64,000 bases of DNA from Locusta migratoria. Taxonomy: Eukaryota; Arthropoda; Insecta; Orthoptera; Acrididae. This document shows, one piece after another, positions 1 to 10,415 of this stretch. Below the pieces are notes generated by a model that searched no databases, was not told the origin of the DNA, and saw nothing but the letters and a program-made list of their open reading frames with translations. Location: contig CM048744.1 of the NCBI GenBank assembly GCA_026315105.1, positions 656,397,676 through 656,461,675 of the forward strand, in the 5' to 3' direction. The position numbers and the translations under genes are program-made. The stretch's first letter is position 1, and each line of letters starts with the position of its first letter.

Positions 1-31
1 TTTGTAAGTTTAGGTACTGATGACCCCGTAT
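1..31 (+). repeat. SINE 3' tail remnant
   Basis: The first 30 bases match the tail of the main SINE family in this window (TTTGTAAGTTTAGG, then TGATGACCCCGTA). The copy is cut by the window edge or truncated. Confidence 0.7.
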
Positions 32-1095
32 ATATATCGTAAATTTCTTTTCACTATTATTCCAATGAGAAAGTATATAGTTGTACATGATAGCCAAGTT
101 TCATATCTTTCAACGAAATATTGCCTGAGTTATAACGGCTCAAAGTTGTCAGGAATTCACGCTTGCCATGCGCAAAGTTGCGCATGGAGTCAAACAACTG
201 ACTATATCTCTGACAGTACTACTTCACATATCTTAAAATTTACCAAAGTGCATTGGAATCATGTTAGAATGTTCAAATAAAATTTCCCGCGGTGGTCGAG
301 CTCGAAAATGTTCAGAAATTAGTCCATTCGACATGGAATGATCCAGGAGTTACATGTTGGCTGCGTAAGCAATTTCTGTGTACGTGATGTCTGCCGAGCA
401 ATCATCTCCAGATTGAAAGCTATGGAACAAGTATCCAGATACACTGAGTTATTTGTAACGTGAGCGAGTACACTGACTGCGAGACTGCCGCGGCCGTCTT
501 TCAGGCCAGGGCGAGGACGGCCGAGCGGGCAGCTGCAGGCACCGACAATAGTCCACGGGGAGGAGGTGGCTGCCAGTGCAGTTAGACGCATTATGCGGTC
601 GCAGCAGCACGCAGGTGCAGCACTCAAAGGGCTAAGTATGGGATGGTGAGATCTGTTGTTTCTATTTTTTGTGCAATATGCAGTCCTGTAACGCTGCAGG
701 GTAACCATGCCTGAAGACATTTGTTGATAGTTTTCACTTTCATCAGTAATGCCAATAAATGGTTAATCATTGAATTTAGGGCACCACGTTTAGGGATAAC
801 CGGGTGTTGAAAACTGGCAGATATGATAATGCAGTTTTATATTAGCGTAATAGATACTAGAATACGGGAATTCTTTAAATTTTTCAAGCAATCTTATTTT
901 GTACTTGGAAGTATGAGGTCTACACGTGTAAGCTTTCAATGCTTACTGTACCTAGATCAAAATACTGCACACCATTCCAGTATTTGACGAACGGTACCTG
1001 CTGATTCTCTAGATTAATCTGAAGCTGTAAATTAAAAAATATATTGGGAGACCAATGTCAGAGTTCCATAACTCACGAACGTGGGTGGATCAATG
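32..1095. other. No recognisable gene; GC-rich patch
   Basis: About 1 kb with no gene I recognise. Positions 288-301 look like a short SINE head (CCGCGGTGGTCGAG). A GC-rich patch lies at about 480-620. A 133-codon open frame on the minus strand (319-720) covers that patch but has no motif I know, so I do not call it a gene. Confidence 0.5.
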
Positions 1096-1303
1096 GCCGC
1101 GGTGCTGTACCTGAGCGATCTAAGGCGTTTCGCTGCGGAGCGCGCGGTTGCTCGCCGTGGAGGTTCGAGTCCTCCCTGGGGCATGGGTGTATGTGCTGTC
1201 CTTCGGTTAGTTTACCTAGGTTTAAGTAGTTTGTAAGCTACGAACTGATGACCACGCAGTTTGGTCCGATAGATTTACAAACATTTGAACATTGAACATT
1301 TTG
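1096..1303 (+). repeat. tRNA-derived SINE
   Basis: The copy has a tRNA-like head (GGCCGCGGTG...) and an RNA polymerase III B box, GGTTCGAGTCC, at 1162-1172. A GGGGCATGGGTGT linker follows, then the family tail ending ACATTTGAACATT. A likely target duplication with one mismatch flanks it (TGGATCAATG at 1086-1095, TGGACCAATG at 1304-1313). It is non-coding and would need a LINE enzyme to move. Confidence 0.85.
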
Positions 1304-1576
1304 TGGACCAATGTTTTACAAATTTACACTACAGATTTTTTACAATACACATACTCGAACTGCTCATTTCTGTGCCAAAAATACGCATTGGGAATGGGAA
1401 GTTATACCTGATATATATAGTTACATGTTAATAGTGAATTACAATGATTACAGTATAGAATTTTGCAAGATGGACTATCAGTTATTGCGGTTACAGTTGT
1501 ACTGGTAGACATAGCAGCATTCAGTTTTCAAAGTAGATCGTCAAGTGGCAGCAAGATAGCTATCTCCACTCTTCTT

Positions 1577-1636
1577 AGCCGCGGTTGAGTGACTGAGCGT
1601 TCTAATGCGCCTTTCTGAGGAGCGCGCAGTTACTCG

Positions 1637-1691
<55 letters not shown>

Positions 1692-1762
1692 CCTTAGCAT
1701 AACTTCGTTTAATAACCCCAGTAGCTACGTCCCTCAGATTTACAAACATTTGAACATTTTGA
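1577..1762 (+). repeat. tRNA-derived SINE with a (GT)n core
   Basis: The SINE head is at 1577-1638. The B-box region is replaced by a GT microsatellite, and the normal tail resumes at about 1691 and ends near ACATTTGAACATTTTGA. A perfect 9-bp target duplication, ACTCTTCTT, flanks it (1568-1576 and 1763-1771), so head, microsatellite and tail belong to one insertion. Confidence 0.85.
1639..1688. repeat. (GT)n microsatellite
   Basis: About 25 uninterrupted GT units sit inside the SINE copy. The open frame across them, an alternating Cys-Val run, is an artefact. Confidence 0.97.
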
Positions 1763-1829
1763 ACTCTTCTTCCCTTATCCCACTACATATTAGGGTTCCC
1801 TGTGCTTTTCCCTGTTCATGACTCCCCAC

Positions 1830-2016
1830 CCGCCGCGCGGGAATGGCCGAACGCTCTTAGACGTGGCGTCGTAGATTGCACGGCCGCTCCCATCGGAGTT
1901 TCGAGTTTTCCCTCGGGAATGGGTGTGTCAGTTAGTTTAAGCAGTATGTAAGTATAGGGACCGAGGACCTTAGCTGTTTCGCCCCTCAGAATTACAAAAT
2001 TTTGAACATTTCTGAA
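1830..2016 (+). repeat. tRNA-derived SINE, degraded
   Basis: The head CGCGCGGGAATGGCCGAACG is followed by a weak B box (GTTTCGAGTTTTCC), GGGAATGGGTGTG, and a tail with TATAGGGACCGAGGACC and TTGAACATT. It is the same family as the neighbours but more diverged. Confidence 0.75.
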
Positions 2017-2234
2017 CGATGCCATCTCTTTCCCTCTCGATGCTACTATGCTTCCCATACATTACATTGCTTCTATCCATCTGTCTTTATCCAACACAAC
2101 ACCTGCCTTCGTATCTATTTGTCCTTTCTTTAAAGAGCCATCGTATTTGTCCCACCCACAATCCTCAACTTTATAGAACATAATCTCTCCTCTCAAAATC
2201 CTTTTCTTTCAGTACAGATCATACTTTTTTTAAA
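2017..2234. other. Unassigned spacer
   Basis: Pyrimidine-rich sequence between the SINE cluster and the left arm of the large inverted repeat. I see no feature in it. Confidence 0.5.
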
Positions 2235-3690
2235 ATGGGAATACAGCGTTGTTTCTTATAGTCAATGAAGGAAAAACAGGGGAAAATCGTGTAATCGCAT
2301 ATTTTTGTTCAATGGTAGGGAAGATCGTAATAAACAACATACTATAGTCCTGACCTCTGGGGTGTGAGCTAGAGCGTGGTTTGGCGCTTAAAGGTACACG
2401 TGTTACGTTTTCCTTAAATAACTCCAAGACCGTAATCCCTAGCGAAAAAGTACAAGATTAAAAAATTAACCTACATAACATTTACAACAATGAAGGTCTC
2501 CTTCATAATTTCTTTGGGATCGATATTTTGCGAGATACTGGAGGAGCAAAATTATCAAATTCTTAAAAACAGATTTTTATGCAATAAAGCTTAAATTTAA
2601 GGTCGACTGAAGTGTTTTGCGATCGAATGAAAGTGCCAATCGACACCTAATGGCCTCTTGCATTCTTAGGAGATGTATGATGCGCTTGTGACATGGTAGG
2701 GGAGGGGGCTGGTCTGCTGCGCCGTGAGGAGTCAGGCAGGCTACTGGAGTAGAATACAGCTGTATACAGGGGTGTATACAGAGCTTTAGAGTAAAATGTG
2801 GCCGAACGCCTGGCTCTGCTGTGCGAACGGCGTCTGGCGCCTGCCAAGCACACAAACGGCCGGAAAGCGTTTCTGTGGCGGCTACAGTTCTCCGGAATGA
2901 CTGCCCGGAAAGTCTTCATACTGTTTGTGCTTGCTAATAAATTTATTTTCAGTTTATCACTTAAGCACTTGTTTGCAGTTAGTGTGTGATTTTTCTTGTT
3001 TAAGGCATCTGCGAAGAATGACTGAGAAGTGTTTAGTTTGTGAGTGTCGTGTTGTCAGTAACATGTGTAACATCGGGGAACATGGAATTAGTGGCTTGGT
3101 TCGTGCAAGTAATTTGAGAAACGTTAGGGAAGCCTAAGGTTTTTCTGAACAAGAAAAACAGTATTGTTCATAAGACTTTAGGAAATAATATGTAAGAACA
3201 CATTCAATTAAAAAACTTAAGAGCGCCACTCTTTCAGAACAACAGCCCTCAACTTCTCGTGATTCTCCCACATTTTCTTTCAGCTGAAGCGAAATTTGAT
3301 TTTAAATCTGTTTGTTTTGTTCGGAAGCTGTAGTCGAAGTGTCTTATGATAAATAAAAGAAAAAAATCCATTGACATGTGTCTGAGAGTTTACATTGTTC
3401 TCTCCTTCACCTACAATAATTCAATTACGATCTGTGCTCAGGAGAGAATGGTGAGAGGGAGAGAGATGGGAGTCACCATCCTAAGACGTATCCACTCAGT
3501 GATGGATCTGCATCCGGCATATACTGTATATCTTGAGGACTACCATAAAATGTTCTTTACAACCTACAGACGTACGTCAAGAAAAAGAGGGCGTATGGAA
3601 GATGGAGATATTTCTGCAGCAATGGAAGAGATATTTAATTTCACTGAAGTAAATGACGACAGCCAGTTCCATGTGGACGAGTTGTTAGAA
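2235..3690 (+). repeat. Left arm of large imperfect inverted repeat
   Basis: Read forward, this stretch matches the reverse complement of 4040-5095 over most of its length. Clear anchors are GTAGGGAAGATCGTAA and GGGGTGTGAGCT (2318-2375 against 4965-5027), TTTTCCTTAAATA, CAAATTCTTAAAAACA, GATCGAAT and the coding part. About 2745-3140 has no partner in the right arm, so either this arm gained or the other lost roughly 400 bp. The arms are diverged, by my rough estimate 75-80% identical, so they are old copies of one dispersed element in opposite orientation. Confidence 0.8.
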
Positions 3691-3960
3691 CAAGATACCC
3701 AAGGATATTTTGAGAGATAGGTATGGAGATGGAGTAGATTTCAACAAAATTCGAATAAGAAAGGTCTTGTCAGCATTTGCAGAGCAGGTGAAAAAGTTTT
3801 AAATGATTTGTGGTGTTCTTCTAGTTGCGAAGACGAACAGGCAGAATGACAGATAATAGTCACTCCAGCTGCTACATTAAATTCTGTGGATATGGAAACC
3901 AATGGCACATGACAATTCTGCATTTCTAACTTGTGAGGGGAAAAAAAGTAGGTCAACATA
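3018..3960 (+). pseudogene. Broken multicopy Cys-rich protein gene, copy 1
   Basis: An ATG at 3018 opens a 39-codon frame with Cys at residues 5, 8, 10 and 17 (MTEKCLVCECRVVSNMC), like a zinc-binding knuckle. After a stop and frame changes the coding signal resumes with FDFKSVCFV, then a 124-codon frame at 3346-3720 containing GRMEDGDISAAMEEIFNFTE and DDSQFHVDELLEQ. It continues in another frame after 3720 (YGDGVDF...VLSAFAEQVKKF). I recognise this as a protein type that recurs as multicopy, uncharacterised genes in arthropod genomes, but I know no function. Stops and frameshifts mean it cannot make the full protein. The Cys clusters suggest metal or nucleic-acid binding, which is inference. 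The second copy lies inverted immediately downstream. Confidence 0.6.
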
Positions 3961-3997
3961 AAATGGAAAAGAAGCTGACATCAATACCACATGTTCT

Positions 3998-4585
3998 CAT
4001 TACTGCCATTCGTTTTTACATGTGGTGCTCTTCCTGACACTCGTTCTAAAAAGTCGTCCACGGAGAACTGCCTGTCGTCATTTACTTCAGTGTAATTAAA
4101 TATCTCCTCCACTGCTGCAGAAATATCTTCATCTTCCGGACGACCTCTTTTCCTTGTTGTAGGTCGAGACGTTAGAAATAACTTGTTTTAGCAATCTTAA
4201 TGATATGCAGTATACGCAGGATGCAGGTCCATCACTGAATGTATACGACTTAGGATGGTTTCTCCACCAACTTATCTTTACTCTCCTGAGCACAGATCAT
4301 AATTGAACTGTCATAAGTGAAGGAGTGAACAATGTGCACTTTCCAAACCAAGTCAATGGAGATTTTCTTTTGTCTTTCGTAAAACACTTCCTCTACAGTT
4401 TCAGCACAAAAAAAACTGACTTAAAATATCACTAGAGTTGAACTCAAATGTGGGGAATCACGATAAGTTGAAGGGTGTTGATCTGAAAGAGTGGTTCTCT
4501 GAGCATTTTTAATTCAATGTGCTGTTGTGTATTCTTTTCTGCAAGACTTATGTGATCCTTGTTCAGGAAAACCACATTTGAGTCG
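3998..4585 (-). pseudogene. Broken multicopy Cys-rich protein gene, copy 2 (inverted)
   Basis: On the minus strand this encodes the same protein as copy 1: VFYERQKKISIDLVW, then RIHSVMDLHPAYTAY, then RGRPEDEDISAAVEEIFNY and DDRQFSVDDFLERV. Copy 1 has GRMEDGDISAAMEEIFNF and DDSQFHVDELLEQ at the same place. The N-terminal Cys knuckle of copy 1 has no counterpart here. Stops and frame changes show that it is dead. Its upstream flank (4585-5095) also matches the flank of copy 1, so the two are copies of one larger unit rather than a gene with a short repeat. Confidence 0.6.
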
Positions 4586-5095
4586 CTCACCTGCCTCCTG
4601 GCGGCGTAGCCGTCCAGCCCCTCTCCTTCCCTTATACCATATCACAAACGCACAATGTTTCCCCTAAGGTTACATGAGGCTACTAGGAGTCAACTGATAT
4701 TTTTATTCGATCGGAAAGTACTTTAATTTACCTTCCATTTAAAATTTATATCATAAAAGTATGTTTTTAAGAATTTGCTAATTATGCTTCTCTCGTATCT
4801 ATCAAAATATTTATCCTAGAGAAATTATGAAGAGGAACCTTCTCGTAGTTAATTTTTGCAGTTTAATTTTATACTCTGGTAATTTTTCGGTACAGATTAC
4901 GGTCTTCGAGATATTTAAGGAAAACATGAAAAGTGTACTTTTAAATGCCCACACTCACTCGAGCTCACACCCCGTAGGCAGTGAGTTTTAGTAGCGATGT
5001 CGTTCCTTACGATCTTCCCTACTACTGTACAAAAGTTTGCTACTACACAATTTTTCTTCTGTTTACTATTTTTCGGTCTTCGTTGACTGGTCTAT
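4040..5095 (-). repeat. Right arm of large imperfect inverted repeat
   Basis: The reverse complement aligns to 2235-3690. The gap between arms is about 350 bp, so a transcript crossing both could fold into a long, bulged hairpin. Confidence 0.8.
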
Positions 5096-5743
5096 TAGTA
5101 GGGTTTCGCTACTTGTGCGTGTTTTAATGTACCGTATATATTATTGTTTTGTTTCTTCTGGTCGTCTAATTTTAATGTGCAAAAGTACCTTAACGGTTTA
5201 ACACAAATGCCGATAAAAATACTTTCGTAGTTTTAAAACGACCAATAAATATATAACCTTTTAATAATATTTATTTTTGCCTCTATATTTTTAAAGCTCT
5301 TGGCTGATGAATGGCATATGCTATCGCTGACAGGTTTTCCTCGCTCCTTCCCCGGCAATGTAAAAACGATGGGATATAATGTAAAATAACATCAAAGAAA
5401 AGAGAAATATAGAATATTAACGAGAACAGCAATTTTTCATTGAAGGCTTGCATATTTTAACACATTACTTTCTACGGAAGCGTAATTCAATCCGTGCTCA
5501 GAAGGCTCTGTATCAATGTCTTTAAAGTAAGACATATTCTTTGAGATAACTTCACTAAAGCATGCTAAGTTAAACAAAACTGTGTAGTATAGCGTATTTC
5601 TGCTGTTACCATAAATATGGACGTAGGATTGAATAATATGTATTGAATGTTTCTGGTCAGTTCACTAAAAGATTTATACTTTCATATCATACAATAATTA
5701 ATTTACAGAGGCGTATGTTGTGTTATTATTGCCGCAAAACAAG
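5096..5743. other. AT-rich spacer
   Basis: AT-rich sequence with no gene or repeat boundary that I can recognise. Confidence 0.5.
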
Positions 5744-6361
5744 GCACCACAGGCTTCACGTCATCTTTCCTGCTCCATGGCCGTGAGGCTGACACGACAA
5801 TGGTTACGCTGTTCCCTTTCCAGCCGGACGACACTCAGGATGACTATGTGAAACAGCTCATCACCAGGGTCGAAGGAGCAAGACAGCTGGCTCGCATACG
5901 GACACTGGACGTCGAGGAGAAGGGCCGTCAGCGGTATAACGACAAGCACTGACCTGGTTTGTACAGCCCAGGAGATCTGTTATGGATTTTTAACCCTGTA
6001 CGGATAGTTGGGCTATCAGAAAAGTTATTGAAGCGATACTTTGGTTCATATTGTGTCATACGCCGCCTGTCAGTCGTTACATACGAAGTAGAGATTATCA
6101 GCCGTCGTCGAAAAGACAAAATCGAAGAGACGTTGCCCACGTCCTCCGCATGCAGCCTTACTACGATCCTGAAGAGCAGACAGAGGAAAATGACTTCTTG
6201 TTCAAGGAGTCTAAGGACGGTAATGATACCGATGAAGCCAGGACAGGAACGTCTGTCGTCGGTAATCGAGCAGAAGGAAAGGATTTTCCAGAACTGCCAT
6301 ACGGAGGACCCATGACAAGATCAAGATCCAAGACATTGCCGCTGGCTCCAAAGGGAACCTA
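5744..6361 (+). pseudogene. Ty3/gypsy integrase C-terminal remnant
   Basis: The translation shows the end of an integrase core and its C-terminal domain: TTGFTSSFLLHGREAD, a basic linker, then YSPGDLLWIFNPVRIVG and LSEKLLKRYFGSYCVIRRLS. The gene ends, after a frame change, in HVLRMQPYYDP and YGGPMTRSRSKT. That order (HGRE, W-x-F-x-PVR-x-x-GLSEKLLKRYFGPY-like block, RMKPYYDP-like block, GPMTRSR-like tail) is typical of insect Ty3/gypsy pol ends. A stop follows DKH near 5950 and at least one frameshift lies near 6110. Protease, reverse transcriptase, RNase H and the integrase catalytic core are missing, so the copy is 5'-truncated. A probable LTR follows directly. Confidence 0.85.
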
Positions 6362-6394
6362 ACAGCGGTTCGCTGTGTTTTTCAGGAGAAGGAG

Positions 6395-6735
6395 CAATGC
6401 CGCGAGAGCACAAGTTAACCGACTGCCGGCGTGGCGCAATCGACATGGTCACCGATTCAATCTCGCACACTGGCAAACATTTATTTCTTTGTATTTATCA
6501 TTTTCAGAATTTCTACATGTTTCTCACTTGTAATTTCTACATGTTACTTATGTTAACTATTCTTCTAATTTCTGGTACATTATGTGTACAAATAGCAGAG
6601 CACTGTGCCCGAGAAACAGTCAGTGCTGCCTGTATGTTTCAGTTTCAGTTCGCAATAAACCTGCTTTCGTATGAGTGCTGTGTTTAGTCGACAAGCCTGC
6701 CTTCGAAGTGAAGCCTGCTCTCATTTCAACACGGC
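6395..6735 (+). mobile_element. Probable 3' LTR of the gypsy element
   Basis: The sequence starts shortly after the pol stop codon. It holds an AT-rich centre and a polyadenylation signal AATAAA at 6654-6659, followed by repeated CCTGC/AAGCCTGC blocks. No second LTR is visible, so both borders are estimates. Confidence 0.5.
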
Positions 6736-6882
6736 AAAATATACCAAAGATATGTAATGGGCGCGGCAAGAATTTCAATATCTCTGAATTATTAAGAGCA
6801 CATACGTCTCTGAAAATTGATTTTTGTATGATGATATCATCACCAACGCCCACTGACATCTATACAAATTGGGTATGTAACT

Positions 6883-7084
6883 GAGCCGCTGTTGAAAGGC
6901 CGAGCTCTGTGAGATGTTTTACTGCGGAGCGCGCAGTTGCTCCCCGTCGGAAGTTGAGACCTCCCTCCGGCATGGCTGAGTGTGTTGTCGTCAGGTTAGT
7001 TTAAGATAGTTGAAGTAACCTAGGGAATGATAACCTCAAAAGCTAAGTTTGATAGATCTGCAAACATTTCTGGTGTCTGAACAT
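6883..7084 (+). repeat. tRNA-derived SINE, degraded
   Basis: It has a GAGCCGCTGTTGAAAGGCCGAG head, GGAGCGCGCAGTTGCTCCCCGTCGG, a damaged B box (AGTTGAGACCTCC), CGGCATGGCTGAGTGTG, and a tail with TCTGCAAACATTT. It resembles the 1096-1303 subfamily. Confidence 0.75.
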
Positions 7085-7344
7085 AAAACTGCAGCGTGCC
7101 TGCACGTTCTGTTTTGAACACGATTCCGCATTGCGTGTCATGTTATAATTTGGCAATGGAATTTACGTCAGTTATTACGTGAGAAAGAATTCCTTGGTTC
7201 CCTCTTTATTTGAAATTATGTCAAAATGGGATGAAATTGACTGATGTGGGAAATATATTTTCACATTACCTCTAACATCGCAAGAGGGAGGCGATCTACA
7301 TTGATTAATTATCTTGGAAAGGTAAACTCCAAGAACGCAGTTTG
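7085..7344. other. Unassigned spacer
   Basis: No feature seen between the SINE and the MITE. Confidence 0.5.
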
Positions 7345-7612
7345 TTAATTAATTGATTGACGGACGGTTTCGATTGGCTATGCCTCCACCATCTGGTCGT
7401 ATACATTCTACAAAGTGGTCATGGTGGTCTTTTTTATGGAGTTTAAACAGTTAGTGCAACATTGCACTTAGTCAAAATATAAAATACACAAGTTATATTA
7501 TGAACTGCTGGCCATGTTTAACCTCCATAAAAAAACCACATGACCTCATTGTAGAATTTATACGACCAGATATCATTAGCTGATCGCAAGCGGTCGTCAA
7601 TAAATTAATTAG
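7345..7612. mobile_element. Palindromic MITE, about 268 bp
   Basis: The ends are long imperfect inverted repeats of about 105 bp. The left arm runs TTAATTAATTGATTGACGG, then CTGGTCGTATACATTCTAC, GGTCATGGTGGTC and TTTTATGGAG. The right arm is the complement (CTCCATAAAAAAACCACATGACC, GTAGAATTTATACGACCAG, CGTCAATAAATTAATTA). It has no coding capacity, so it is a non-autonomous DNA element or fold-back. I cannot assign a superfamily. Confidence 0.8.
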
Positions 7613-7630
7613 TCATACTGCGATTTGCAG

Positions 7631-9773
7631 ATTCTGACCATAACTTGTTGGTTATGAAATGTAGACCGAAACTGAAGAAACTAAAAAAAGGTAGGAAAAT
7701 AAGGAGATGGGACCTGGATAAATTGAAGGAACCTGAAGTTCTTAAGAATTTCAGAGGGAGCTTTAGGCAACAATTCACAGAAACAGGGGAAAATAAAACA
7801 GTAGAGGAGTAATGGGTAGCATTGAGAGATGAGATAGTGAAGGCAGCAGAGGACAAAATAGGTAGGAAAGCAAGACCTACACAAAATCCTTGGATGTCAC
7901 AGGAGATACTAAATTTAATCGATGAAAGGAGAAACTATAAAAATGCAGTAAATGAAACAGGCAAAATGGAGTACAGACGAGTAAGAAATGAGATTGACAG
8001 GAAGTGCAAAATGACTAAGCAGGAGTGGCTAGAAGGTAAATGCAAGGATGTAGAAGAATGTATAAATACGGTAAAAATAGATACAGCTTACAGGAAAATA
8101 AAAGAAACATTTGGAGATAAGAAAAACAGCTCTATGAATATCAAGGAAACTGATGGAAAACCAGTTCTCAGCAAAGAACGGAAAGCTGAAAGGTGGAAAG
8201 AGAATATAGAGGGGCTCTACAAAGGAAATGAACTTCGAGACAATATTGTAGGATGGGAAGAGGATGTAGATGAAGATGAAATAGGAGATACTGTACTGAG
8301 AGAGCCCTGAAAGACCTAAGTCGAAACAAGGCCCATGGAGTAGCTGATATTCCATCAGAGCTACTGAAGTCTCTGGGAGTACCATCCGTGACAAAATTGT
8401 TTCACCTGGTGTGTAAGATGTATGAGACAGGTGAAGTACCCTCAGACTTTAAGAAAAATGTTATAATCCCCATTCCAAAGAAATCAGGTGCAGACAGGTG
8501 TGAAAATTACAGAACCATATGTTTGATAAGTCATGGTTGCAAAATATTACCACGAATTATATACAAAAGAATGGAAAAGCTGGTAGAAGCCGACCTCGAG
8601 GAAGATCAGTTTGGGTTCAGGAGAAATGTAGGAACACGGGAGGCAATACTCACTTTACGGATTATCTTAGAAGTTAGATTAAGATAAGGCAAACCTACAT
8701 TTCTAGCTTTTGTTGATTTGGAGAAGGCTTTTGACAATGTTGATTGGAATAAACTCTTTCAAGTTCTGAACCAAGCAGGAGTAAAATATAGGGAGCGTAA
8801 GGTTATTTACAACTTGTACAAAAATCAGACAGCGGTTGTCAGAGTTGAAGGGCATGAAAGGGATGCAGTGGTTGGAAAGGAAGTAAGATAGGGTTGTAGT
8901 CATTCTCCATTGTTATTCAATTTGTACATTGAGCAAGCTATAGAGAGAAGCAAGGAGAAATTTGGAAAAGGAATTAAAGTTCAGGGTGAAGAATTAAAAA
9001 CATTGCTTTTTGCCGACGACATAGTAATTCTGTCAGATACAGCAAAGGACCTGGAAGAGCCATTGAACGGATTGGACAGTGTGCTGAAAGGTGCATAGAA
9101 GATGAACATTAACAAGAGCAAAACTAGGGTAATGGAGTGCAGTGTAAGAAAATCGGGTGATGCTGAAGGAATTAGATTGGGAAACGAAGCAATAAAGGAG
9201 GTAGATGAGTTTTGTTACTTGGGCGGTAAAATAACAAATGATGGTCGCAGTACAGAGGATATAAAATGCAGAATGGCAATGGGTAGAAAAGCGTTCTTGA
9301 GAAAGAGAAATTTGTTAACATCGAATATTGATTTAAGCCTAAGGAATTCCTTTCTGAAGGCATTTGTATGGAGTGTTGCCTTGTATGGGAGTGAGACATG
9401 GACGATAAACAGTGCGGACAGGAAGAGGATTGAGGCTTTTGAAATATGGTGCTACAGAGGAATGCTGAAGATTAGTTGGGTGGATCGCGTAACTAATGAG
9501 GAGGTACTGAACAGAATTGAGGAGAAAAGAAATTTCTGGCATAGCTTGACTAAAAGCAGGGATCGATTGGTAGGACACATTCTTAGTCATCAAGGAAATG
9601 TGAATTTGGCGTTGGAGGGAAGTGTGAGGGGTAAAAACCGCAGAGGAAGACCAAGAGGTGGATACAGTAAGCAGATTCAGACAGATGTAGGTTGCCGTTC
9701 TTATGTGGAGATGAAGAGGCTTGCTCAGGATAGGGTATTGTGGAGAGCTGCATCAAACCAGTCTCCGGACTGA
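7631..9773 (+). pseudogene. RTE LINE reverse transcriptase, broken
   Basis: In order, the translation shows the endonuclease end (SDHNLL), a Lys/Arg-rich linker, PWMSQEILNLIDERRNYKNA, then RT blocks: HGVADIPSELLKSLG, VIIPIPKKSGADRCENYRTI, EEDQFGFRRNVGTREAI, FLAFVDLEKAFDNVDW and LLFADDIVIL with the two catalytic Asp. The C-terminal part, in one open 223-codon frame from 9102, includes WSVALYGSETWTI, RIEAFEIWCYRGMLKISW and GRRGRPR-like RRGRPRGGY. Frame breaks occur near 7811, 8308, 8684, 8889 and 9097, so it cannot make an enzyme. At 8889 the stop sits where the family has Gln in RQG. A related copy lies at 47.4-48.6 kb on the minus strand and covers the missing endonuclease end. Confidence 0.93.
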
Positions 9774-9789
9774 GGACCACAACAACAAC
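7631..9789 (+). mobile_element. RTE-type LINE, 5'-truncated, with target duplication
   Basis: A perfect 14-bp duplication, ACTGCGATTTGCAG, flanks the insertion at 7617-7630 and 9790-9803. The left end begins in the last part of the AP endonuclease (DSDHNLLVMK). The right end finishes with ACCACAACAACAACA, a short CAA repeat like the microsatellite tails of RTE LINEs. The insertion lies four bases from the neighbouring MITE. Confidence 0.9.
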
Positions 9790-9803
9790 ACTGCGATTTG
9801 CAG

Positions 9804-10134
9804 TTTTCCTTTTGAAGATAATTATATTTTCTCATCGTTCCCGTGTAATTCTTCATAACAGCCGTGTAATTTGACAAGAAACGGAATATGTATGGCTGGC
9901 ACTCTCGTACAGCCGAAGTTAAAATTCCAGGTAGTAGTGATATAGTGATATTAATGCCTATGCCTGAGGTTCAAGGCGGGATTTTTCCCGTTCACGCTCA
10001 GTGCTATCCCCCTGTTGGAGGGCCCCAGCAGTGTTGATACTAGTTACTTAGGTGAATATCAAGACAGAATTGAAGAATGTATTGTGGGGGAAGACGTGCT
10101 TAGGATATTCACTGGACTCGTGTTAACGATAATG
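9804..10134. other. Unassigned spacer
   Basis: No gene or repeat recognised. Confidence 0.5.
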
Positions 10135-10270
10135 CCACGGTGGCTCCGTGGATGGCAGCCCAGTAATTCAGCGCGTTCTGTCAGAGGGCTATCCGCCACC
10201 TTTAATGAAAACACGAAGATTTTATAGATCAAAAACGAACGAACATGAGCCAACAACAGCAAGAAAACGA
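10135..10270 (+). repeat. SINE-like repeat, third family
   Basis: GGATGGCAGCCCAGTAATTC, then GCGCGTTCTGTCAGAGGGCTA and GATCAAAAACGAACGAACATG, match a tRNA-headed short repeat I recall from grasshopper DNA. The right border and the tail are uncertain. Confidence 0.45.
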
Positions 10271-10300
10271 TGTGTCCCAAGGAAGGAAATATATATATAG

Positions 10301-10415
10301 AAAGTGAGACAGTGAATTAAAATCTGTACAACGGCCAGGATTCAAACTCAGGAGGTCAGGAGGTCCGAGTTTGAATCCTGGCTGTTGCACAAATTTTAAT
10401 TCACTGTCTCACTTT
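10301..10415. repeat. 115-bp near-perfect palindrome with two opposed B boxes
   Basis: Arms of about 46-50 bp differ at about three positions. Each begins with AAAGTGAGACAGTGAATTAA on its own strand and each holds GAGTTTGAATCC, close to the polymerase III B box. The loop is a GGAGGTCAGGAGGTCC sequence. It looks like two SINE tails joined head to head, or a fold-back. Confidence 0.85.

Noticed and set aside
319..720. 133-codon minus-strand frame
   Set aside because: No motif, GC-rich local composition favours open frames, and no neighbour supports it.
1096..1180. tRNA gene call for the tRNA-like heads of the SINE copies
   Set aside because: The heads have A- and B-box sequence but are followed by the shared SINE body and tail and by target duplications, and the same head occurs more than a dozen times.
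1639..1821. 60-codon frame starting with alternating Cys-Val
   Set aside because: Translation of the GT microsatellite.
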